DNA from: Magnetospirillum gryphiswaldense MSR-1 v2
GTDB lineage: Bacteria; Pseudomonadota; Alphaproteobacteria; Rhodospirillales; Magnetospirillaceae
Direction: 5' to 3'
DNA: 64,000 nt
Assembly: GCF_000513295.1 (NCBI RefSeq)
Contig: NC_023065.1
Coordinates: forward strand, 3,580,501 to 3,644,500
Shown: piece after piece, positions 57,923-64,000 of the stretch
Numbering within the stretch: position 1 is the stretch's first letter
How the letters are laid out: each line of letters starts with the position of its first letter
Notes under the pieces: generated by a model
What the model was told of the DNA's origin: nothing
The model's input: only the letters and a program-made list of their open reading frames with translations
Databases searched by the model: none
Position numbers and translations under genes: made by a program

Positions 57923-57943
57923 TATCCATCGGTCGGTAAACGA

Positions 57944-57975
57944 AAAACCCGCCGCAAGCGATTGCGGCGGGTTTT
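57944..57975. terminator. Bidirectional terminator between leuB and folE
   Basis: A 14-bp perfect stem AAAACCCGCCGCAA / TTGCGGCGGGTTTT with a GCGA tetraloop. The T-run is present on both strands, so it serves leuB and, in the other direction, folE. Confidence 0.95.
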
Positions 57976-57997
57976 GTCTTTTGCGGCGCCGGATCGT

Positions 57998-58660
57998 TCA
58001 GGCGTTGGACAGGCCGCTGCCGTGCTGGCCCTGGACCAGGGACATGAATTCCTTGCGGGTCGGCGGGTGATCGCGGAACACGCCCAGCATGCGGCTGGTG
58101 ACCATGGTGACGCCGGGCTTGTGGATGCCCCGGGTGGTCATGCATTGGTGCGCCGCCTCGATGATCACCGCCACTCCCTTGGGCTGCAACACCTCGTTGA
58201 TGGTGTTGGCGATCTGGGCGGTCAGCTTTTCCTGGATTTGCAGACGCTTGGAAAACACCTCGACGACGCGGGCCAGCTTGCTGATGCCCACCACCCGGCG
58301 GTCGGGCAGATAGGCCACATGGGCCTTGCCGATGATCGGCACCATGTGATGCTCGCAATGGGATTCCAGGCGGATGTCGCGCAGGATGACCATTTCGTCG
58401 TAGCCGTCGGTTTCCTCGAAGGTCCGCTTCAGCATTTCCACCGGGTCCAGGTCGTAGCCGGCGAAAAATTCCTCGTACGACCGCACCACCCGGTCGGGGG
58501 TACCGACCAGACCCTCGCGGTCCGGGTCGTCGCCGGCCCATTGGATCAGGGTGCGCACCGCCGCTTCCGCCTCTTCGCGGCTGGGGCGATGGCTGCTCTG
58601 GGCCTCGGTGTGGCGGGACGACAAGGGGCTATGGCTGTTCACATCGGGCTCCTGGCTCAT
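57998..58660 (-). CDS. folE: GTP cyclohydrolase I
   Basis: Converts GTP to dihydroneopterin triphosphate, the first step of folate synthesis (and queuosine precursors). 220 residues; Zn ligands in '[13 protein letters not shown]' and '[13 protein letters not shown]', plus '[20 protein letters not shown]'. The ATG at 58660 follows GGAGGA with seven bases spacing. It lies 52 bases after apaG on the same strand. Confidence 0.96.
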   Translation of the reverse strand: MSQEPDVNSHSPLSSRHTEAQSSHRPSREEAEAAVRTLIQWAGDDPDREGLVGTPDRVVRSYEEFFAGYDLDPVEMLKRTFEETDGYDEMVILRDIRLESHCEHHMVPIIGKAHVAYLPDRRVVGISKLARVVEVFSKRLQIQEKLTAQIANTINEVLQPKGVAVIIEAAHQCMTTRGIHKPGVTMVTSRMLGVFRDHPPTRKEFMSLVQGQHGSGLSNA

Positions 58661-58712
58661 GGACACGATCCTCCATGTGGCGTCGCCCCACCGGCAATGC
58701 AAGGTCGCCCGG

Positions 58713-59105
58713 TCAATTCAACCGTACGGGCTGATGCGGGCTGTCCAGCGAGAAGGCGGGGATGGAAACGTCGAAGATGCTGCCATCCGGCCCCTGCATC
58801 TGATAGGTGCCGACCATGATGCCCGACGGCGTCGACAGTGGCGTGCCGCTGGTATACTCGAACGATTCACCCGGCCCCAGCACCGGCTGTTCGCCGACCA
58901 CGCCGGCGCCTTGCACCTCTTGCCGGCGACCCAGGGCGTCGGTGATCTTCCAGTGCCGGCTTTTCAGTTGCACGGTGTCGGCGCCCTGGTTCTCGATGCG
59001 GACGTGATAGGCCCAGACGTAATGATTTTCCGCCGGCGCCGATTGGTCGTCCAGGTAATCGGGGCGTACCGTCACCACGATGCCGCGGGTGGTTTGCGAA
59101 TACAT
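58713..59105 (-). CDS. apaG: ApaG protein
   Basis: A 130-residue fibronectin-III-like protein. '[21 protein letters not shown]', '[20 protein letters not shown]' and '[14 protein letters not shown]' identify ApaG/DUF525. Linked genetically to Co2+/Mg2+ handling in enterobacteria; biochemical role unclear. 37 bases after metZ. Confidence 0.95.
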   Translation of the reverse strand: MYSQTTRGIVVTVRPDYLDDQSAPAENHYVWAYHVRIENQGADTVQLKSRHWKITDALGRRQEVQGAGVVGEQPVLGPGESFEYTSGTPLSTPSGIMVGTYQMQGPDGSIFDVSIPAFSLDSPHQPVRLN

Positions 59106-59142
59106 GCTCAGGCTTCCCGCCCAGGTTATTCCTTGTTCGCCA

Positions 59143-60336
59143 TCATAGGACCTTTTCCAAGGCCAAGGCCAGATCGTCGATCAGGTCATCGGCATCTTCC
59201 AGGCCCACCGACAGCCGGATCAGGCCTTCGGTGATGCCCTGGGCCTGCTTGGCCTCGGGGCTCAGGCGCTGGTGGGTGGTGGTCCAGGGGTGACAGGCCA
59301 GCGATTTGGCATCGCCCAGATTGTTGGAAATGTCGATGACGTCCAAACCGTTGAGCAGGGTGTAGGCGGCATCCTTGCCGCCCTTCAGGGCAAAGGCGAC
59401 GATGCCGCCGAAGCCCGTCATCTGCCGCTTGGCCAGATCGTGCTGCGGGTGGCTGGTCAGGCCGGGATAGAGCACGCGGGCGATTTCGGGCCGCGATTCC
59501 AGGAAGGTTGCGACCTTAAGGGCATTGGCGCAATGGCGCTCGATGCGCAAATCCAGGGTTTCCAGACCCTTCAGCAAGGTCCAGGCGTTGAACGGCGACA
59601 GCGCCGGGCCGGTATGGCGGAGATACGGCCCCAGCACGTCGTTGCAGAATTCGGCGCTACCCAGGATGGCGCCGCCCAGGCAGCGGCCCTGGCCGTCGAT
59701 GTGCTTGGTGGCCGAATAGACCACCACGTCGGCGCCTAAGTGCAGCGGGCTTTGCAAAATAGGGGTGGCGAAGACGTTGTCGACCACCACTTTCGCTCCG
59801 GCCTTGTGGGCCAGTTCCGCCACCGCCGACAGGTCGATGATTTCCAAGGTGGGGTTGGACGGCGTCTCCAGGAACACGACCGCTGTCGGCTGCGCCAGGG
59901 CCGCCCGCCACTGATCCAGGTCGGTGCCGTCGACGAATACCGGCAGCACGCCGAAGCGCGGCAGCAGATCGTTGATGATCCAGGTGCACGAGCCGAACAG
60001 GGCGCGCGGCGCCACCACCCGGTCGCCGGCCTTCAGTTGACAGAGGATGGCGGCGTGGACGGCGGCCATGCCCGAAGCGGTGGCGCGGCAGGCCTCGGCC
60101 CCTTCGATGGCGGCCAGACGGTCCTCGAACATGGCGACGGTGGGATTCTTGAAACGGGAATAGACCATGCGGTCCAAGGTGCCGTCGAAACTTTGCTCGG
60201 CTTCCTCGGCGGTGGCGTAGACGAAGCCGGAATTCATGAAGATGGCTTCGCTGGTCTCGGAAAAGCCGGTGCGCGCGGTGCCGGCGCGGACGGACAGGGT
60301 GCGCGGGCGCAAGGTGCGGGTGGTGGTCTTGGTCAT
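59143..60336 (-). CDS. metZ: O-succinylhomoserine sulfhydrylase
   Basis: A PLP enzyme that makes homocysteine from O-succinylhomoserine and sulfide. 397 residues; the PLP lysine is in '[20 protein letters not shown]', with '[20 protein letters not shown]' and '[15 protein letters not shown]' typical of the Cys/Met PLP family. The SAM-II riboswitch 60-120 bases upstream supports a methionine role. The ATG at 60336 is preceded by GAAGGGG. An in-frame ATG at 60399, directly after the aptamer, would add 21 residues without family similarity and has its SD only two bases away. Confidence 0.94.
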   Translation of the reverse strand: MTKTTTRTLRPRTLSVRAGTARTGFSETSEAIFMNSGFVYATAEEAEQSFDGTLDRMVYSRFKNPTVAMFEDRLAAIEGAEACRATASGMAAVHAAILCQLKAGDRVVAPRALFGSCTWIINDLLPRFGVLPVFVDGTDLDQWRAALAQPTAVVFLETPSNPTLEIIDLSAVAELAHKAGAKVVVDNVFATPILQSPLHLGADVVVYSATKHIDGQGRCLGGAILGSAEFCNDVLGPYLRHTGPALSPFNAWTLLKGLETLDLRIERHCANALKVATFLESRPEIARVLYPGLTSHPQHDLAKRQMTGFGGIVAFALKGGKDAAYTLLNGLDVIDISNNLGDAKSLACHPWTTTHQRLSPEAKQAQGITEGLIRLSVGLEDADDLIDDLALALEKVL

Positions 60337-60353
60337 GATGGCCCCTTCGGCAC

Positions 60354-60390
60354 GAAGTACCCGACCAGGGCGGGCACGGAAGGATACTTC
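60354..60390 (-). promoter_or_regulatory. Leader hairpin between SAM-II aptamer and metZ
   Basis: On the minus strand GAAGTATCC and GGGTACTTC can form a nine-pair stem (one T-G) around a 19-base loop. It begins just after the aptamer and ends just before the GAAGGGG ribosome binding site. Possible expression platform or spacer structure. Confidence 0.45.
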
Positions 60391-60397
60391 CGCGTCC

Positions 60398-60456
60398 ATT
60401 GCCTCTTTAGCGTTTGTTTAATGTGGCCGCAAGCCGGTCGGACAAATCACCACAGG
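60398..60456 (-). ncRNA. SAM-II riboswitch (metA motif)
   Basis: The minus-strand RNA reads GTGGTGATTTG, then a CCGACCGGCTTGCGGCCAC segment, then ATTAAACAAACGCTAAA followed by GAGGC. The first GTGG pairs with the CCAC to make P1, and the downstream GCTAAA region folds back as the pseudoknot. These conserved blocks and their order are those of the SAM-II class, known before metA, metX and metZ in alphaproteobacteria. SAM binding should lower metZ translation. Confidence 0.93.
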
Positions 60457-60558
60457 GCGTTATACATAGCGGTCCGGGCGGGCCAAGGTCAAGCACAGTG
60501 CTATCACAGGGGATTAAGTGTGAATAACCCCATGACGTTTCCGGGAAATCGGCGGCTG

Positions 60559-60577
60559 CCCCCTTGAGTTCAGGGGG
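60559..60577 (+). other. GC hairpin in the fabI leader
   Basis: CCCCCT / AGGGGG with a seven-base loop, about 50 bases before fabI. There is no T-run. The gap between metZ and fabI otherwise holds the SAM-II leader and, presumably, both promoters. Confidence 0.3.
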
Positions 60578-60625
60578 ATTCTACCGATATGTTGCATTGC
60601 AGCGAAACACAGGAGCACGCGTGCC

Positions 60626-61426
60626 ATGGATGCGACCAGCAAACCCTATCAACTGATCCAGACCTTGTCCTTGCAGGGCAAGAAGGGCCTGGTCATCGGT
60701 ATCGCCAATGACCAGAGCATCGCCTATGGCTGCGCGCTACATTGCCGGGCCAACGGCGCCGAACTGGCCGTCACCTACCTGAATGACAAGTCGGAAAAGT
60801 ACGTGCGCCCGCTGGCCGAGGGCCTGGACTCGTCGATCATCATGCCGTGCGACGTGCGCGAGGAAGGCCAGCTTGAAGCGGTTTTCGCCGAAATCGAAAA
60901 GACCTGGGGCCGCCTGGATTTCGTCATCCACTCCATCGCTTTCGCCAATCGTGAAGACCTGCATGGCCGCGTCACCGATTGTTCGCGCGACGGTTTCATG
61001 TTGGCCATGGACGTGTCGTGCCATTCCTTCATGCGGGTGGCCAAGCTGGCCGAACCGCTGATGACCAATGGCGGCTGTCTGATCACCGTGTCGTTCTACG
61101 GCGGTCGCAAGGTGGTCGAGCATTACAACGTCATGGGTCCGGTCAAGGCGGCGCTGGAAGCCTCGACCAAGTACATGGCCGCCGAACTCGGCCCCAAGGG
61201 CATCCGCGTCGTCGCCCTGTCGCCCGGCCCGCTGAAGACCCGCGCCGCCTCCGGCATCGACCGCTTCGACGAGTTGATGGAAGCCGCCGCCGCCAAGGCG
61301 CCGACCCATCATCTCGCCGATATCGACGATTGCGGGTCGTTCGCCGCCTATCTGGTCAGCGATCAGGCCAAGTCGGTGACCGGCACCACCTTGTTCATCG
61401 ACGGCGGTTACCACATCGTCGGCTGA
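60626..61426 (+). CDS. fabI: Enoyl-[acyl-carrier-protein] reductase FabI
   Basis: NADH-dependent last step of each fatty-acid elongation round. 266 residues of SDR fold: 'GLVIGIANDQSIAYGCALHC' is the FabI-type cofactor loop, and the catalytic pair Tyr-x6-Lys is in 'EHYNVMGPVKAALEA'. 'SVTGTTLFIDGGYHIVG' ends the protein. An AGGAG lies nine bases before the ATG. Alphaproteobacteria often carry two FabI copies; which one this is cannot be told. Confidence 0.93.
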   Translation: MDATSKPYQLIQTLSLQGKKGLVIGIANDQSIAYGCALHCRANGAELAVTYLNDKSEKYVRPLAEGLDSSIIMPCDVREEGQLEAVFAEIEKTWGRLDFVIHSIAFANREDLHGRVTDCSRDGFMLAMDVSCHSFMRVAKLAEPLMTNGGCLITVSFYGGRKVVEHYNVMGPVKAALEASTKYMAAELGPKGIRVVALSPGPLKTRAASGIDRFDELMEAAAAKAPTHHLADIDDCGSFAAYLVSDQAKSVTGTTLFIDGGYHIVG

Positions 61427-61432
61427 TCCACG

Positions 61433-61467
61433 TCCCGGCAAGCCCCGATCCACGGGGCTTGCCGGGA
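61433..61467. terminator. Terminator after fabI
   Basis: A 14-bp perfect stem TCCCGGCAAGCCCC / GGGGCTTGCCGGGA with a seven-base loop, then TCGATTACTTTT. It also closes the facing solute-binding gene. Confidence 0.88.
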
Positions 61468-61471
61468 TCGA

Positions 61472-62245
61472 TTACTTTTCCGCCTGATAGGATTGAACCC
61501 GCTCGGCATGAAGCGGTGTCGCCTTGATGTCGCGGATCGCACTCCAGAAGCATTCAGCCACGCCCTGGTGACGGGTATGGAATGCCTTGGACAGCATGAC
61601 ATAGCCGAACTTGTCCTCGATCGGCGGTTCACGCCGCGTCAGTGCCGCCGCCAAGTCGGGAGCGTCAGCCAGGACGGCGTCGGCGACCGACGTGATGATG
61701 GCGGCAGCGGATACCCGCCCGCCGGCGACCATGCGCAGCATGGTGACGGTGTCGTTGATTTCCACATGGGAAAAACCCTGCTCGACCAGCCGGGGAATGA
61801 TGGACGAGCCGCGCTCGGCGGCGACACGGCCATCCCAGGCCTGGGCCGGATGGCGGGGGACGTACAGACTGTAGCTGTAGCCTTTGAGCGCGCGGCTGGA
61901 ATCGGGTTTGCCATTGATCATGGGATAGACGCCATAGGTCGCCCGCTCGTCGTCGTAGCTGGAGGAGAACGCGCCGTCGGCATCGCCGTTCTTGACCTGC
62001 AGCAAGGCCCGTTGCCAGGGGACGAAGCGAAATTCGACGGCGGCGCCGCATTGCTTGCCGGCCTCGACCATCAGCTCGGCGTGGTGACCGGGGCGGTTGG
62101 CGGCGATGGTGCCATCGACCACCCGTATCTCATCGGTGTATTTCGGTGTCGTCACCAATACCATTGGCACCAGAGGCGAGCTCGCCCAGGAATTTCCTGC
62201 CAGCAGGCCGAATGTTGCCAAAGCCCAAAACCCAATCGCCTTCAT
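61472..62245 (-). CDS. Periplasmic SBP_bac_3-like solute-binding protein
   Basis: A 257-residue exported protein with signal peptide MKAIGFWALATFGLLAGNSW. The mature part resembles family-3 solute-binding proteins ('AELMVEAGKQCGAAVEFRFV', 'QRALLQVKNGDADGAFSSSY', 'GVYPMINGKPDSSRALKGYS'). No permease or ATPase is nearby, so it may be an orphan binder or a sensory accessory rather than a transporter part. GGGGA precedes the ATG. Confidence 0.82.
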   Translation of the reverse strand: MKAIGFWALATFGLLAGNSWASSPLVPMVLVTTPKYTDEIRVVDGTIAANRPGHHAELMVEAGKQCGAAVEFRFVPWQRALLQVKNGDADGAFSSSYDDERATYGVYPMINGKPDSSRALKGYSYSLYVPRHPAQAWDGRVAAERGSSIIPRLVEQGFSHVEINDTVTMLRMVAGGRVSAAAIITSVADAVLADAPDLAAALTRREPPIEDKFGYVMLSKAFHTRHQGVAECFWSAIRDIKATPLHAERVQSYQAEK

Positions 62246-62348
62246 GGTCCCCGTATCCCTTCCCCCAGAGATTATGCGTTCGTTACGCACAGTTTTAGAG
62301 GGGTGGGGGAGAAGCGCAAGTGAAGCTTGGGGGGCAGAAGTATAGGGT

Positions 62349-63626
62349 TTATCCGGCCAGAAATTCCAACTGCCAGATCATCTCGTCGCCGGTCAGCGGA
62401 AAGACGCCGTCGCGACCACGCAACACCCGAGGGGCGGGCAGGCGCAGCAATTTGGCCTGCAATTGCTCGGCCAGGGTCACCGACAAGCCGGCCTTCCAGG
62501 TGATGGCGGTGATACCCTTGGCGCTTTGCGTGGCCACCGTCTTGCGCACCACTGAAACCGGCAACTCGGCCAGTACCGCCAGGGCGCAGACGACGAAATT
62601 GGGGTCGTTGCCGGCCAGCGCGGTGTCGATGGTGCTTTCGTCCAACTGCCCCTTTTCCCGCAATTGGCGGGCGCGGACCAGGGCGGCGGCTTCATCCGAC
62701 GCCTTACGCGCCTCGGCCCGCTCGGGGCCGGTGGCTTCCATTTCGTCCAGGCGCTTGGCCACCACGGCGGCCACCGCCACCGCCGCCTCGCGGTCGAGAT
62801 CCTGACGCGCCGCCAGGGCCTGCAACAGGCTGGAGGCGACGAAACGGGCCAGTTTGGCGGCGGTCTTGGCCGGCAGCAGCGGGCGGTGGCACAGGGGTTG
62901 GTGCCAGGCTTCGATATCGGTGGCGCGGTCGGCCAGGCGGTCCAGGGTTTCCTCGCGGATTTGCGCCGATGGATTGCCCAGCAGGATGGCGATGGCGTCG
63001 ACGTCGTCGGTGGCGGCGATGGCATCGGCCACCCGCACATTGACGGTGGAACGCTTGGAAATCGCCGCCAGCGCACCGGGAATGGGGCCGCCGCCGATGA
63101 CTTCCAGCAAATCCTCGTCGGTGAGCACGGGTGAGAATTGCAGGATCGGCGCCGCCACCGCGATTTCGGCGTCGCGGGCCAGCCGGCGGATGACGTCGGG
63201 CGGCGCATTGGCCACGTCCTTCAGCGCCTCGGCCAGGATTTCGCGCACCTTGGGGATGCGGTCGCGAGCCAGCAATTCCAGCGCGTCATAGGTGGCGCGG
63301 CGCAGGCGGTCCTGTTCATGGGCGGTCAGGCCGGGGGCTAGCCGGGCGATCTTCATGGCCAATTGGGCGCGCACCTGATCGTCGTCATCGGCGGCCAGGG
63401 TGGGATGCGCCTGGGGCGGGGTGGCCGGATTGGCGGCCAGATGGCGCCGCACCTCGGCGCTGGGGTCCTCGACCAGGAAATACAGGATTTCCGGCCGCAC
63501 TTCCGGATGAGCGGCCAGTTTGGCGCGGATTGCGCTGTCTTCGTGCGCGGCCAATTCGCGCGCTTCCTCGTAGGTGAACTTGCGATCACCGCCGCCGAAC
63601 AGACGTTTGATCAATCCAACGACCAT
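62349..63626 (-). CDS. DUF2336 repeat protein
   Basis: A 425-residue soluble protein made of HEAT-like helical repeats. 'FTYEEARELAAHEDSAIRAK', 'HPEVRPEILYFLVEDPSAEV', 'LTAHEQDRLRRATYDALELL' and 'ILQFSPVLTDEDLLEVI' match the DUF2336 pattern. Such proteins are abundant in Magnetospirillum and relatives, often near signalling genes. It starts four bases after the stop of the diguanylate cyclase, so the two are co-transcribed. Confidence 0.85.
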   Translation of the reverse strand: MVVGLIKRLFGGGDRKFTYEEARELAAHEDSAIRAKLAAHPEVRPEILYFLVEDPSAEVRRHLAANPATPPQAHPTLAADDDDQVRAQLAMKIARLAPGLTAHEQDRLRRATYDALELLARDRIPKVREILAEALKDVANAPPDVIRRLARDAEIAVAAPILQFSPVLTDEDLLEVIGGGPIPGALAAISKRSTVNVRVADAIAATDDVDAIAILLGNPSAQIREETLDRLADRATDIEAWHQPLCHRPLLPAKTAAKLARFVASSLLQALAARQDLDREAAVAVAAVVAKRLDEMEATGPERAEARKASDEAAALVRARQLREKGQLDESTIDTALAGNDPNFVVCALAVLAELPVSVVRKTVATQSAKGITAITWKAGLSVTLAEQLQAKLLRLPAPRVLRGRDGVFPLTGDEMIWQLEFLAG

Positions 63627-63630
63627 GACG

Positions 63631-64000
63631 CTAGTCCCGCTTTCCAGTGGGCGCGGGCGCCAGCCGCCATGCCCCCTTGCCGTCACGCTTGACCTCGTAC
63701 ATGGCGGTGTCGGCGCGGGCCACCAACTCGTCCAGGGATTCGGCACTGGGGCCGGCATGGACGGCGACGCCCAGCGACATATGCAGGGGCTTGTCGGCGC
63801 TGCCGGAGAAATGCGCCAGTTCGGCGCTGGCCGCCAGCATGCCTTCACAGCGGCGGATGGCGATCTGTTCTTCCGCCGCTTCCAGCCAGATGGCGAATTC
63901 GTCGCCGCCCAGGCGCGCCACCAGATCGGTGGGCCGGGTGTGCTTCAGCAGCAGGTCGCGCACTGCCAGCAAGGCCATGTCGCCGGTGTGGTGGCCGTGC
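63631..64000 (-). CDS. Diguanylate cyclase GGDEF domain, N-terminal part outside the window
   Basis: The last 122 codons of a GGDEF protein; the frame stays open through the right edge (reading H-G-H-H-T-G-D-M-A-L-L). The active-site motif is intact in 'LVARLGGDEFAIWLEAAE', so c-di-GMP synthesis is likely. 'SLGVAVHAGPSAESLDELVA' and 'ADTAMYEVKRDGKG' end the domain. Input domains are not visible. Confidence 0.9.
   Translation of the reverse strand, partial: HGHHTGDMALLAVRDLLLKHTRPTDLVARLGGDEFAIWLEAAEEQIAIRRCEGMLAASAELAHFSGSADKPLHMSLGVAVHAGPSAESLDELVARADTAMYEVKRDGKGAWRLAPAPTGKRD

Overview
The window is a dense, GC-rich chromosomal segment of an alphaproteobacterium. The long ffh-rpsP-rimM-trmD-rplS-leuCDB run, the SAM-II riboswitch before metZ, the COQ10/RatA-type protein and the many PAS, MCP, GGDEF and EAL proteins point to Rhodospirillales, most likely Magnetospirillum or a close relative. 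That placement is from recall of gene content and was not searched. I see no rRNA, tRNA, CRISPR array, insertion sequence or prophage. The two end genes (an MCP at the left edge and a diguanylate cyclase at the right edge) are cut by the window.

Layout. 1-1431: a PAS protein and a chemotaxis transducer that look like a two-gene Aer receptor. 1721-2563: rlmJ. 2560-5039: late cobalamin assembly (cobC, cobS, divergent cobT). 5147-8585: M48 lipoprotein protease, thyX, a COQ10/RatA-like protein, a cyclic-nucleotide-binding protein and a DUF2786-like protein. 8590-12989: DUF4139 protein, RmuC and a long coiled-coil protein ending in a J-like domain. 13153-18596: argG, PepSY protein, [2Fe-2S] thioredoxin-like ferredoxin, P2A-type cation ATPase and an orphan LuxR-type response regulator. 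19045-21390: gap-pgk.

22754-31022 is the most interesting stretch. A PaaX-family repressor diverges from a five-gene branched-chain/aromatic-acid type ABC importer (livKHMGF). Beyond a strong terminator comes a second unit encoding an R2-like diiron protein and a plant-ferredoxin/FNR-type reductase. Promoter-overlapping palindromes sharing ATGATRC occur in both control regions. I read this as an uptake-plus-oxygenation module for an aromatic or similar acid; the substrate is not known.

31063-37934: alpha-2-macroglobulin and PbpC (periplasmic defence and wall repair). 37982-50809: a surface-polysaccharide region (glycosyltransferase, FlaA1/CapD-type dehydratase, heparinase-like lyase, and on the other strand a radical-SAM/B12 protein, methyltransferase, heptose-phosphatase-like HAD protein, J-domain protein, c-di-GMP phosphodiesterase and UDP-glucuronate decarboxylase).

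51013-57922: ffh, the S16/RimM/TrmD/L19 operon and leuCDB. 57998-60456 on the minus strand: metZ-apaG-folE headed by a SAM-II riboswitch. 60626-64000: fabI, a periplasmic solute-binding-like protein, a DUF2336 repeat protein and the end of a diguanylate cyclase. Long antisense ORFs, up to 1261 codons, cover many genes and are treated as composition artefacts.
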